This document shows, one piece after another, positions 6,823-13,895 of a stretch of 49,601 nt of DNA. Each line of letters begins with the position of its first letter. The first letter of the stretch is position 1. This DNA comes from a virus. The notes beneath the pieces were generated by a model. The model worked only from the letters and a program-made list of their open reading frames with translations, was not told the origin of the DNA and made no database searches. The translations under genes and the position numbers were made by a program. The stretch lies in the IMG/VR virus record IMGVR_UViG_3300022562_001357, positions 1-49,601 of that record, one strand, 5' to 3'.

Positions 6823-7995
6823 GTGCCGTCGTCGTTCACCGCCGAGGAGGAGTTGGAGACTTCGCGGGAGATCCTGCGGCTGGAGCATCGGCTCCTGCTG
6901 GCGCTCTGTCGCTTCCAGGGCCACCCCGTGGTGGCAGACGCCCTCCGGCCCCGTCGTCGCGCCCAGACCCGGAGTGCTGCGGTAGAGCGGCTACGGGCGG
7001 CGGTGCGAGAGGTCCGAGGGCTGAAGGAGCCTGGGGCTGCTGCGGTGGCAGAGCTCTGGGACCGGTCCGAGGATCTGCGCTGGCGTCTCGCCATGTGCTG
7101 CGACCACATCGCTCGAGCCGAGGCGGAGAAGCGGGCGACCTGGCTGCTCACCGAGAACGACCTGCACACCGAGGGCCAAATCGGGCTGTATCGTGCGGCC
7201 CTGCGGTTCGAGCCGACACTGGGGTTCCGGTTCGGGACCTATGCGAAGTGGTGGGTGCGTGCCGCGATGACGCGTGCCATCGACGAGAAGTCGCGAACAG
7301 TCCGGGTCTCCGGGAACCTGATGGAGCGGCGCCGCAACATCCGCAAGCTGGTCCGCAGGCTCCAGGCGGAGGGGCTGCCGCATCCCCGCGAGGACATCGC
7401 CGAGTGGATGGGCCTCTCCGTACAGCAGGTCTCCGAGGCGCTGGACGCTCCCGTGGAGTCGGTGTCGATCTCGACAGCCCCGAATGACGAGGACCGACAT
7501 CCCCGCACCGAGCCGAGCGAGGAGCCCACGGTCCTGGCCGATCTCGAAGACGAGGAGCAGAGTCGCTGGCTGTGGTGGGCGCTGGCCCAACTCCGGCCCC
7601 GCCACCGCAAGGTGCTCCGCATGGTCTCGGGCCTCGACAGGACCCGGCACCAGCACTCCCTCCAGGAGGCAGCGGGTGCTCTAGGCGTGACGCGGCAGCG
7701 GGCGCAGATCATCCGAGACGACGCGCTGGAGGCGCTGCTGGACCTGCCGTACCGCAGATGCATGGATTGCCCCATGGCGGCCCCCAGCGGCCTCCTGGAT
7801 GCGGAGGCGGCGGTCCTGGACGCGGTGTGGGACGGTGCCACCACTGCGGAGGATGTCGCCGCGAGGACTGGGCTGGTGGTGGGTGAGGTGGCGGAGGTCT
7901 TGGGGCGGTTGGTCGCGCAGCGGCTGCTCTGCGTTGTAGCGGGAGGGCACCATCCATTCGGCGCGTTGTGGGATCGGAGGGGTCGCGCCATGTAG
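6823..7995 (+). CDS. Phage-encoded sigma factor (sigma-70 type) with extra C-terminal domain
   Basis: From GTG 6823 the product has 390 residues. Residues about 106-170 are a clear region 2 (DLHTEGQIGLYRAALRFEP, then FRFGTYAKWWVRAAMTRAID and SRTVRV). Residues 173-210 match region 3 (HPREDIAEWMGLSVQQVSEA) and 253-308 match region 4 with its helix-turn-helix (LQEAAGALGVTRQRAQIIRD). It should direct RNA polymerase to alternative promoters. Residues 309-390 are additional: a CMDCP cysteine pair, then a winged-helix-like segment (ATTAEDVAARTGLVVGEVAE). The N-terminal 100 residues are not a typical region 1. An ATG at 6739 lies inside the previous gene, so GTG 6823 is preferred. Confidence 0.88.
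   Translation: MPSSFTAEEELETSREILRLEHRLLLALCRFQGHPVVADALRPRRRAQTRSAAVERLRAAVREVRGLKEPGAAAVAELWDRSEDLRWRLAMCCDHIARAEAEKRATWLLTENDLHTEGQIGLYRAALRFEPTLGFRFGTYAKWWVRAAMTRAIDEKSRTVRVSGNLMERRRNIRKLVRRLQAEGLPHPREDIAEWMGLSVQQVSEALDAPVESVSISTAPNDEDRHPRTEPSEEPTVLADLEDEEQSRWLWWALAQLRPRHRKVLRMVSGLDRTRHQHSLQEAAGALGVTRQRAQIIRDDALEALLDLPYRRCMDCPMAAPSGLLDAEAAVLDAVWDGATTAEDVAARTGLVVGEVAEVLGRLVAQRLLCVVAGGHHPFGALWDRRGRAM
7963..7991 (+). promoter_or_regulatory. Class A promoter-like element 4, inside the end of the sigma gene
   Basis: GCGTTGTGG (7963-7971), 15 bases, GCCAT (7987-7991). It overlaps the last codons of the sigma factor and leaves an unusually long leader of about 104 bases before the ATG at 8096. 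Confidence 0.65.
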
Positions 7996-7996
7996 T

Positions 7997-8013
7997 ACGG
8001 GGCCCGACCGGAC
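7997..8013 (+). repeat. 17-base sequence shared with 25339-25355
   Basis: ACGGGGCCC followed by GACCGGAC occurs just downstream of class A element 4 and again just upstream of class A element 9. Here no matching second arm was seen. At 25343 it forms one arm of a hairpin. Confidence 0.5.
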
Positions 8014-8095
8014 CCACGCATCCCCAACGGCGGTGTATCTCCAATCCTCCGCCGCGATCTGGCCGGGCTCCCGTACTCACCAAGAGGGATCACTC

Positions 8096-9130
8096 ATGGG
8101 CACGGGAATTGACTGGACCGATCACACCATCAACCCAGGGATCTACGGCTGCACGGCTATCAGCGAAGCCTGCCGCAACTGCTACGCGGCGACGATGGCC
8201 CGGCGGCTGGCGACCATGCCGCACACCGCAGAGCGCTACGCAGGAGCCGCCAAGCGGGTGTACGGGCGCGATGCGTGGACCGGCACCGTCCGGGTCGACT
8301 TCGACGCCATCCAGCCCGCGTTCGCCAAACTGCCGAAGAGGAAGCCGGCGAGGGTGTTCGTCACCTCGATGTCGGACCTGTTCCACAAGGACGCGCCCCA
8401 CGGCTTCATCGAGGACGTCTTCCTGGAAATGGCCAACCGGCCACACCTGACGTTTCAGGTCCTGACGAAGCGACCACAACGGATGTTCGAGTGGTGGGCC
8501 GACATGATCCGGGGACCGCTCATCGGCTGGAACCAGATGGACGCGGTGCTCAACAGCGGCCAACTGGCGTGGCCCCGCAACGTGTGGGCCGGCTGCACCG
8601 TCGAGGACCAGCGTGCGGCCGACGAGCGGATTCCGTGGCTGCTCAAGGTGCCGGCGCGCGTGCGCTTCCTGTCCATGGAGCCACTTCTCGGACCGGTAGA
8701 CCTGCCGCGCATTGCCGCCCTTCGAAACCCGATGTGGCAGTGGGGCTGTGGTGGCACGGTCCCAGACCCCAAGACGGGCCGCCCGGTGCATCATCACGAC
8801 GAGCGCTGCCGGTGCCCGATCCACTGGGTGATCGCCGGTGGCGAGAGCGGCCCACATGCGCGTCCGACTCACCCCGACTGGGCCCGTGGCATCCGCGACC
8901 AGTGCCGCGCCGCGGGTGTTCCGTTCTTCTGGAAGCAGTGGGGCGCCTGGGTCCCGTCCGAGCGCCCCGGCTGGGTGTGCTACCACGACGATCCGGGTGG
9001 CGACGAGTTCGCCTACGGCATGCTCGACAAGTCGCGGCCGCATTCGTTCCTCGACAGGGGCGAAGACCCGAAGACCCTCGACGGCGTCGCGCATCGGGAG
9101 TTCCCAACGACCAAGGGAGGCCAGCGATGA
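8096..9130 (+). CDS. DUF5131 family protein (phage Gp37/Gp68-like, radical-SAM-like)
   Basis: ATG 8096 gives 344 residues. The N-terminus NPGIYGCTAISEACRNCYA carries Cys19, Cys26 and Cys29 in the family's C-x6-C-x2-C arrangement, thought to hold an iron-sulfur cluster. Later blocks also match: VFVTSMSDLFHKDAP, FQVLTKRPQRM, NVWAGCTVEDQ, RFLSMEPLLGP, WVIAGGESGPHARP and FFWKQWG. The family is widespread in phages and its reaction is not established. The next two genes may be functional partners because they follow at -4 and +2 bases. Confidence 0.9.
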   Translation: MGTGIDWTDHTINPGIYGCTAISEACRNCYAATMARRLATMPHTAERYAGAAKRVYGRDAWTGTVRVDFDAIQPAFAKLPKRKPARVFVTSMSDLFHKDAPHGFIEDVFLEMANRPHLTFQVLTKRPQRMFEWWADMIRGPLIGWNQMDAVLNSGQLAWPRNVWAGCTVEDQRAADERIPWLLKVPARVRFLSMEPLLGPVDLPRIAALRNPMWQWGCGGTVPDPKTGRPVHHHDERCRCPIHWVIAGGESGPHARPTHPDWARGIRDQCRAAGVPFFWKQWGAWVPSERPGWVCYHDDPGGDEFAYGMLDKSRPHSFLDRGEDPKTLDGVAHREFPTTKGGQR

Positions 9131-9363
9131 TCCAGGTAGCCAGCCCGGCATGGGGACCTGCGACCATCAAGTGGGAAGACCACCCCGGTACGGAGTCGGT
9201 GGCCATCCGCACCAAGAGTGAGCGCCGATACGACTGGCGGAGCAAGCGGGTCGTGACGGTCGTGGATCCGGTGAGCGAGGAGCGCCCGAGGTTTTACGGG
9301 GTGCGTCCCTGGTATCGCGCGCCATGCGGCTTCCGTCGTGCCCCCAAGCCAGGCTGCGACTGA
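9127..9363 (+). CDS. Small hypothetical protein, 78 aa
   Basis: The ATG at 9127 overlaps the DUF5131 stop and is preceded by GGGAGGCCAGCG. The protein is basic and rich in tryptophan and arginine, with WYRAPCGFRRAPKPGC at its end. No family is recognised. It sits between the DUF5131 gene and a GNAT-like gene, so it may belong to that module. Confidence 0.68.
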   Translation: MIQVASPAWGPATIKWEDHPGTESVAIRTKSERRYDWRSKRVVTVVDPVSEERPRFYGVRPWYRAPCGFRRAPKPGCD

Positions 9364-9365
9364 GC

Positions 9366-9938
9366 ATGTCTGTTGCCCTGATCCCGTGCAGCACCTGGGA
9401 CCCGTGGTTCGTGGCGGTGCTGCGGGAGCACTACACGGAGTCCGGAGGAGCGCCACCAGGGCGAAAGCTTGGTTGGTTCATCTTCGACCACGGAGTCCGG
9501 CGGGGCATCATCGGACTCGGAGAGCCGCCCTACAAGCTCGCAGCTCGCCGCCGCCTGGGCCTCGAGGATGCGCGCCCACTGCCCGGCACGGTGTGCTGCT
9601 TCATCTACCGGCTTGAGTTGGGGGGGGCGACCCCTGCATCCGTCATCCTGAAGCAGTGGCACGATCTCGCGGCGGAGCAATGGAAGCGCAGGTACGGCGA
9701 GGACGTCGAGCACTGGGAGACGATGTGCGACCCGAGCCACGGCGAGGACGTCACGGGCTACTGTTTTCGCCGAGCCGGATACAGGTCTCTCGGCATGACC
9801 ACCGGACGGAGCGCGCGCAGGCCGGCCGGATCGACGCGAGGCTCGCGGGTCTGGTCTGACTCGGACCCGAAGCTCGTGCTGTACCGCGGCCCGCTCGCGC
9901 GACTGCCCCGGCAGGAGCAGAGCGTCCCGAGACCCTGA
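9366..9938 (+). CDS. Mom-like / DUF4338-like protein, possible DNA modification enzyme
   Basis: ATG 9366 gives 190 residues. The order of features fits the Mom/DUF4338-type acyltransferase-like fold: LGWFIFDHGVRRGIIGLGEP (early beta-hairpin), CCFIYRLEL, an amphipathic helix (WHDLAAEQWKRRYGEDVE), then WETMCDP and GYCFRRAGYRSLGMTTGR. The last block resembles the G-x-x-Y-x-x-A-G/N-w-x-x-x-G-x-T-x-G-R signature. Mu Mom modifies adenine in phage DNA, and DruA (DUF4338) is a Druantia defence component. Which branch this belongs to cannot be told by eye. An eight-G tract at 9620 stays in frame. Confidence 0.5.
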   Translation: MSVALIPCSTWDPWFVAVLREHYTESGGAPPGRKLGWFIFDHGVRRGIIGLGEPPYKLAARRRLGLEDARPLPGTVCCFIYRLELGGATPASVILKQWHDLAAEQWKRRYGEDVEHWETMCDPSHGEDVTGYCFRRAGYRSLGMTTGRSARRPAGSTRGSRVWSDSDPKLVLYRGPLARLPRQEQSVPRP

Positions 9939-9961
9939 CGGCCCCGCGGACCAGCCCCGAT

Positions 9962-9969
9962 GATACGGT
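9962..9969 (+). promoter_or_regulatory. Class B promoter (-10 TACGGT)
   Basis: TGATACGGT places a TANNNT -10 at 9964-9969, 16 bases before the ATG at 9986. No convincing -35 was found at the normal distance. Confidence 0.55.
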
Positions 9970-9985
9970 GCCGCCGGAGGTGTTC

Positions 9986-10288
9986 ATGGCACAGTGGGAC
10001 TACACGACCCCAGAGGGTCAGCAGACCGACAAGCTCGAGATCACGAAGCTGACGATCGAGGGCTTCGACACCGCGACCCCGACGGCGGTTGTCGAGTACG
10101 ACGAGTTCGAGACCGACGGCACGACGTTCATCCGATCCCGACGGGTCAGCATCACGGACGGCGCCGCGCTGCGGGTGCTGCTCGATGCGGCGGTGGTGAG
10201 TGGCAACACCGCGGACAACCTGGCGGAGGACCTGTTCACGCAGATGCTGGCCGAGGGCACGATCAGCGCCGGAGCCTTCGTGCCGTAG
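9986..10288 (+). CDS. Hypothetical protein, 100 aa, probably late-expressed
   Basis: ATG 9986 follows CCGGAGGTGTTC; a GTG at 9968 lies inside the -10 and is rejected. The protein is acidic and beta-rich for about 60 residues (KLEITKLTIEGFDTATPTAV) and then helical, with no cysteine. It is a single-gene unit with a class B promoter, like the virion genes, so a small structural or head-associated role is inferred. No family is recognised. Confidence 0.7.
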   Translation: MAQWDYTTPEGQQTDKLEITKLTIEGFDTATPTAVVEYDEFETDGTTFIRSRRVSITDGAALRVLLDAAVVSGNTADNLAEDLFTQMLAEGTISAGAFVP

Positions 10289-10672
10289 CGATGAGCCATC
10301 CTGAAACTCATCCCGCAGGACATCCATCGGCGTGGTGTCCGTTTCCAGGAGTGGCCAACTTGTCCACTCCTCCGGGGTCCCGAACTTTCTCTGCACACTC
10401 CGGGTCGCTCGCGCCATGAGTACGTGGGCGGCGCGCGCGGCTGCGCCGGCGGACCGTGCGCTGAGGATGACCTGTTGCAGCCCCGGGGGTCGCACCTCTG
10501 GGGCTCCGGGTCACGGCCTGTCGCAGACGGGGTTGCAGCGCGTCACCGGGCCATCTTCTGGCAACGGTGGGCGACAGGACTGGAGTGGCAACCGCTCCAA
10601 GGTCCTGCGACAATGCACAGCCACCACCGCTCCAGTAGCCAGTGACCGTGCAGTTCCGACAGAGGAGAAGCG
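10289..10672 (+). other. 384-base intergenic region with two related hairpins
   Basis: This is the longest stretch without a confident gene. It holds palindrome copy 2 (10348-10370) and a second hairpin with the same GGAGTGG arm (10582-10598: GGAGTGG, loop CAA, CCGCTCC). An open frame from ATG 10418 or 10467 ends overlapping the next start (stop 10674-10676), but neither start has a ribosome site and the codon pattern is weak. It could be a leader, a small RNA or a degraded gene. Confidence 0.5.
10348..10370 (+). repeat. 23-base intergenic palindrome, copy 2 of 3
   Basis: It is identical to the copy at 1528: GGAGTGG (10348-10354), CCAACTTGT, CCACTCC (10364-10370). It shares four further flanking bases with copy 3 (A before, TCC after). 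Confidence 0.8.
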
Positions 10673-10942
10673 ATGAACGACGAGACCCCGAAGCTGACCG
10701 TTCTTGGGAAAGACCAGGACGACGGCCAGCAACCACCGACCCCGATGCAACGAGCTCAGATCGCCATCGATGTCTGGGTCCGGACGCTGTCCGAGATGAC
10801 GCGTGGCAACCTCTCCCACAACGACCTCGGGGCGCTGCGAGACCACGTCGTGGCGGCGATGACGGACCCGGAGGCTGTGGTGGCGCATGCGGAGCAGTGG
10901 CCCTGTTTGGACCCGCCGTTCATCGTCGGCGATGGCGGCTGA
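10673..10942 (+). CDS. Hypothetical protein, 89 aa
   Basis: ATG 10673 follows AGAGGAGAAGCG. An acidic, disordered N-terminus of about 20 residues leads to a helical segment (QRAQIAIDVWVRTLSEMTRG) and a second helix. There is no metal site or membrane segment. No class A or B element lies immediately upstream; its leader is the hairpin-rich region before it. Function unknown. Confidence 0.7.
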   Translation: MNDETPKLTVLGKDQDDGQQPPTPMQRAQIAIDVWVRTLSEMTRGNLSHNDLGALRDHVVAAMTDPEAVVAHAEQWPCLDPPFIVGDGG

Positions 10943-11048
10943 ACTGAACGCGTGTGCAGTCAGATGTAAAGTCTTGCCCTGGGTTACAGATTTCGCTCGA
11001 CTGGAATCAGACGGCGGAGCATACTGAAATCACCAACGGGGAGCCACC

Positions 11049-11138
11049 ATGACCCGCATCGTCAGCCGCCCTCACTTCATCCCCACCCCCCGCAGCGCGC
11101 CCGGTCAACCTCCAGCAGGAGCCTGCGGGTTGGGATGA
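11049..11138 (+). CDS. Possible 29-aa leader peptide or small protein
   Basis: ATG 11049 follows GGGGAGCCACC and encodes 29 residues rich in proline and glycine. The stop overlaps an ATG (TTGGGATGACC) in another frame. An AT-rich patch with a possible -10 (CATACT, 11018-11023) precedes it. It may be a leader peptide for the 11223 gene or not translated at all. Confidence 0.3.
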   Translation: MTRIVSRPHFIPTPRSAPGQPPAGACGLG

Positions 11139-11222
11139 CCACCGGCGAAACGCCCTCCTGGGCGTCGCGGGGGCCTGCCCTACCCCGCCTGATGAGCCAG
11201 GGCACAACCCAGGAGCCACACC

Positions 11223-11465
11223 ATGACCCCGACCAGGAACCTTATCGACACGGCGGCTTCCCTCACCGCCAGAAATCCCTTCGCTGGCACAGAGGCGGAG
11301 GACGACTACGACAACGTCGTACGCGTGATCCTCTACCCGCACGACGGGCCCGTAGATTCGTTCGAGGCGATCTGCCGCGCGTTCGAGGCCGCTTCGTCCA
11401 GCGTCGACGTGACGGCTGAGGCTTTGCACGACTGCCTGAAAGCCATCGGCGCTCTCACCGCCTAG
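11223..11465 (+). CDS. Hypothetical protein, 80 aa
   Basis: ATG 11223 follows CCAGGAGCCACACC. The small, mildly acidic protein has two predicted helices (SFEAICRAFEAASSSVDVTA, ALHDCLKAIGAL) after a short strand (NVVRVILYP). No known motif. The position before an AT-hook-like pair of genes gives no firm clue. Confidence 0.7.
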   Translation: MTPTRNLIDTAASLTARNPFAGTEAEDDYDNVVRVILYPHDGPVDSFEAICRAFEAASSSVDVTAEALHDCLKAIGALTA

Positions 11466-11531
11466 CCCCCGACGTCGGCGCACCGGGTCCGCTCGGTGCG
11501 TCGGAGCCGCGTGCTACGCGAAGGAGGAAGG

Positions 11532-11855
11532 ATGGGAGCAATCAAGAAGGGACTGGCGTTTGCCGAGACCATCACCCCGAAGGTCGTACTCAGCGACGTG
11601 AGCAAGGCGCACCTGTTTGACATGCTGCTCGATCGTGCGCGCGCCGAGTTGGGCGAGGACGCGACGGATTACCAGTGCCTGCGCCTCATGGGCAGATGGT
11701 CGGAGCCCGTCGCGGTGGTTCGTGGTGACAAACCGATCGACGCGGAAAGGTCGCTGGCGAGCGCTGTCCGAGTCGCACGCCGCAGTGGATTCCAGCGCTA
11801 CGTGAACGCCTACACGTCGGAGCATGAGAAGTACCTCCGCACGGACCTGCCCTGA
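11532..11855 (+). CDS. Hypothetical protein, 107 aa
   Basis: ATG 11532 has a strong ribosome site (AAGGAGGAAGG). The protein is basic and mainly helical (SKAHLFDMLLDRARAELGED, ERSLASAVRVARRSGFQRYV). It begins a tightly overlapping trio in which the next two products carry AT-hook-like GRPR sequences. A nucleic-acid role is possible, but no motif in this protein shows it. Confidence 0.72.
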   Translation: MGAIKKGLAFAETITPKVVLSDVSKAHLFDMLLDRARAELGEDATDYQCLRLMGRWSEPVAVVRGDKPIDAERSLASAVRVARRSGFQRYVNAYTSEHEKYLRTDLP

Positions 11856-11929
11856 TGGCGCTCCCCAAGCGCCCCCGCGGCCGTCCCCGTACCGACTGGT
11901 TGGCGCGCGCTCTCGCCGAGGCCACCTGA
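11855..11929 (+). CDS. 24-aa AT-hook-like microprotein
   Basis: ATG 11855 overlaps the previous stop by one base, and the stop at 11927-11929 overlaps the next ATG, so translation could be coupled through the reading frame. The peptide begins MALPKRPRGRPRTDW; PRGRPR is the core of an AT-hook, which binds the minor groove of AT-rich DNA. It may be a true microprotein or a coupling bridge. Conservation in relatives would decide. Confidence 0.4.
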   Translation: MALPKRPRGRPRTDWLARALAEAT

Positions 11930-12114
11930 TGCCCCGCGGAGGACGCCGGAAGGGCGCAGGCCGCCCCCGCACCCGCGATCCAGGCCTCGTGCGTGTGGAG
12001 GTGCTCGCCACGCCAGAGGAGGCCGCGGAGTGGGCGCGGCGCGCTGCCGAGGCGGGTAGGCCCCGCGACGGGTGGCTCGCCGACGTCGTGCGTGAGGCTC
12101 TCGGCCGGAAGTAG
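11929..12114 (+). CDS. Small basic protein, AT-hook-like N-terminus, ribbon-helix-helix-like body
   Basis: ATG 11929 yields 61 residues. It opens with PRGGRRKGAGRPRTRD, a basic GRPR segment. A short strand (VRVEVLATPEE) and two helices (EEAAEWARRAAEAG, DGWLADVVREALG) follow. Strand-helix-helix is the layout of CopG/Arc-type dimers that bind operators as a paired ribbon. This family fit is from pattern alone. It is the last gene before a class B promoter. Confidence 0.6.
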   Translation: MPRGGRRKGAGRPRTRDPGLVRVEVLATPEEAAEWARRAAEAGRPRDGWLADVVREALGRK

Positions 12115-12148
12115 CCGCACGGGAGGCACGGGACCGCTGACGGCCCGG

Positions 12149-12157
12149 TGATAGTGT
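12149..12157 (+). promoter_or_regulatory. Class B promoter (-10 TAGTGT)
   Basis: TGATAGTGT sits 16 bases before the ATG at 12174, with CAGGAGG between. The same spacing is seen at 9962 and 16080. Confidence 0.55.
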
Positions 12158-12173
12158 CGGCGCAGGAGGCTCG

Positions 12174-12644
12174 ATGTCCATCACCGCCCGTCTCGTCCAG
12201 AGGCTCCGCCTCGCCCTCAACGACACCGGGGCAAGCTCAGAGCTGGTGGCGGTGCTCAACAACCTGCTCGGCGGCTCTGCGGCGCCGTGGCTACCTCTGA
12301 CCCCTGGGACTGGCTGGGCGGCGGAGGCCGTGCTCTACGGGGCTCCGGAGTACCGGGTCATCGGGGACGTCGTGCAGCTCCGGGGTGGCGTGGAGTCTCC
12401 CGTCGGGGACCAGTCGTTGCCGTCGGTGCTGCTGACGCTACCCGCCGCCGTGCTGCCGCCACCGACCGGGAGTGCGTGGACGTTTCCGGCGTCGTACCAG
12501 GCCAGCGGGCCTACGACGGTGCACAGCGGGCAGCTACTGCTCTCGACCTCGACCGGGACCCTCACGTTGTTCGGGAACACCGGTGCTGCGGCGACGGCGA
12601 AGCGCGTGTCCCTGGCCGGACTGGCCTGGTCGATCTCGCCGTAG
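12174..12644 (+). CDS. Probable virion surface or tail-fibre tip protein, 156 aa
   Basis: ATG 12174. After a helical start (residues 1-35) the protein is all-beta in pattern: WLPLTPGTGWAAEAVLYGAP, VIGDVVQLRGGV, LPSVLLTLPAAVLPPP, then LLLSTSTGTLTLFGNTG and VSLAGLAW. This run of G/T-rich strands, with L-P-x-x-L-P turns, resembles C-terminal beta-sandwich domains of phage tail fibres and baseplate proteins. It has its own class B promoter and lies apart from the head genes. The structural assignment is inference. Confidence 0.55.
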   Translation: MSITARLVQRLRLALNDTGASSELVAVLNNLLGGSAAPWLPLTPGTGWAAEAVLYGAPEYRVIGDVVQLRGGVESPVGDQSLPSVLLTLPAAVLPPPTGSAWTFPASYQASGPTTVHSGQLLLSTSTGTLTLFGNTGAAATAKRVSLAGLAWSISP

Positions 12645-12651
12645 AGATTCT

Positions 12652-12679
12652 GGGTTGTGGTCCTGCTGTCCCCGGCCAT
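12652..12679 (+). promoter_or_regulatory. Class A promoter-like element 5
   Basis: GGGTTGTGG (12652-12660), 14 bases, GCCAT (12675-12679). It ends 18 bases before the ATG at 12698. Confidence 0.7.
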
Positions 12680-12697
12680 ACGGGGCAGGAGGTGGTG

Positions 12698-12916
12698 ATG
12701 ACAGCGACACTGCTCAACGGTGAGCCCCGTGGCGGCCAATGGGTGCGACGACGTGATGCCGATGCCGACGACGAGACTGGTCTGGGCGCCTACGTCTGGA
12801 GCGAGGACAGCGCGGCGGCCTACGGCTGGAGCACGGAGACGGAGGACGGCCGCTGCGTCGAGTTCGACGGCGCGGACGAAGCCCTCGCGGCCATCTACGC
12901 CGAGGTGACCCCATGA
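12698..12916 (+). CDS. Hypothetical acidic protein, 72 aa
   Basis: ATG 12698 follows GCAGGAGGTGGTG. The protein is strongly acidic (DADADDETG) and tryptophan-containing, without a known motif. It ends in EVTP because the ribosome site of the next gene (GAGGTGA at 12902) is embedded in its last codons. Confidence 0.7.
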   Translation: MTATLLNGEPRGGQWVRRRDADADDETGLGAYVWSEDSAAAYGWSTETEDGRCVEFDGADEALAAIYAEVTP

Positions 12917-13344
12917 GCCGGCGCGAACAGTCCGATTCGGACCTGCGGGACCTCCTGGAGGACATGACCGCCCAGCGGGACGTGCTGCGCTCGCAACTCG
13001 CGTCCCCCGAGGAGTCGCAGCGCTTGCTGCGCGTGGTCGAGCGGCTGGCCAAGCGAGGCCCGCTGACCCTGGAGCGCCTGCCGGACGGGCGCTGGACGGC
13101 CAGCACGGGGCACGACGGGCCGATCTGCGAGGCCGACTCCCTGGCACACGCGCTGGACCGGCTGGACGACCGGATGGCGACCACCTTCGACGGGACGGCC
13201 TGCGGGCTGTGCCTGCTGGACCTGGCCGACTGCCAGGCGGCGGGCCGGTGTGGGTTCCAGATCATCGCGGTGATCCCCACCAGCGAGGCCGACGAGAATC
13301 TCATCGACAGCTACCTGGCATCCCGCGCCGAGGTGACCCCATGA
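12913..13344 (+). CDS. Hypothetical protein with coiled coil and CxxC motif, 143 aa
   Basis: ATG 12913 overlaps the previous stop. Residues 10-48 are a charged helix (LRDLLEDMTAQRDVLRSQLA) that could dimerise. A central sheet follows (LERLPDGRWTASTG). Residues about 96-112 hold C-G-L-C...C-x6-C (CGLCLLDLADCQAAGRC), a possible zinc site. It ends in EVTP with the next ribosome site embedded. No family is recognised. Confidence 0.72.
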   Translation: MSRREQSDSDLRDLLEDMTAQRDVLRSQLASPEESQRLLRVVERLAKRGPLTLERLPDGRWTASTGHDGPICEADSLAHALDRLDDRMATTFDGTACGLCLLDLADCQAAGRCGFQIIAVIPTSEADENLIDSYLASRAEVTP

Positions 13345-13895
13345 CCGCCTGCACCGCCGCCGACCTCGCGGCGCTCCGTCTGCCTGCCACCCCCGAGCTA
13401 CTGGACGGGTGGTGTGGTCCCATCATGGTGCACCGCGGACTCGCGGACGCTCCATGCTGGGTCCCCGGCGTGTGGCTGGGCTGGGACGGGGACAACGTCG
13501 CGCTGCTCAACTACGTGGCCGTCGACATCAACGCCGAGATTGGCTGGCCCGAGGGACACGAGGATGTGCACGTAGACTCCGTCTACCTCGACATGGCCCG
13601 CGCGGAGTGCCGGGATCGGGTGGCGCGATTCATCCATGGCAGCCGTCCCGACAAGCTCGGCGTGTCGACCCGGGAACCGGATTCGATTGGCGTCGGCGAG
13701 ATGCGAATCGGCCGGATGAGATTCGCGGATGGGTGGCATGACGATGGAGCGGCCTACTTCCCTGGCGATGGTGTCCCCACCCTCGCCGACCTCGACCCCG
13801 AGGACCCGCGCCTCCTCCCCGACGGCAGCCGCTACGTCGACGCCCTGGCGCTCATGCTGGTGTGCCGACATCTCGCTGGGGTGACCCATGGATGA
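13341..13895 (+). CDS. Hypothetical protein, 184 aa
   Basis: ATG 13341 overlaps the previous stop, with GAGGTGACCCC as its site. It begins with a leucine-rich helix (AADLAALRLPATPELLDGW), continues with a tryptophan-rich region (WVPGVWLGWDGDNVALLNYV) and ends with a helix (RYVDALALMLVCRHL). It has no clear catalytic motif. It belongs to the coupled series 12698-14201 under class A element 5. Confidence 0.72.
   Translation: MTACTAADLAALRLPATPELLDGWCGPIMVHRGLADAPCWVPGVWLGWDGDNVALLNYVAVDINAEIGWPEGHEDVHVDSVYLDMARAECRDRVARFIHGSRPDKLGVSTREPDSIGVGEMRIGRMRFADGWHDDGAAYFPGDGVPTLADLDPEDPRLLPDGSRYVDALALMLVCRHLAGVTHG

Noticed and set aside
9620-9627. Eight-G run as a second frameshift
   Set aside because: The frame continues correctly through it (L-E-L-G-G-A); the same holds for eight G at 37023-37030 in the portal gene.
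9935-9969. TGACGG before the class B -10s at 9964 and 12152 as a -35
   Set aside because: The distances to the -10 differ (about 22 and 9-15 bases), so they cannot be one promoter type.
10332-10676. A 114-codon open frame in the intergenic region
   Set aside because: No start with a ribosome site, low-complexity Ser/Gly/Arg composition, and it passes through palindrome copy 2.
11209-11217. Minus-strand GGGTTGTGC upstream of the 11223 gene
   Set aside because: No GCCAT at the required distance, and it points away from the gene.
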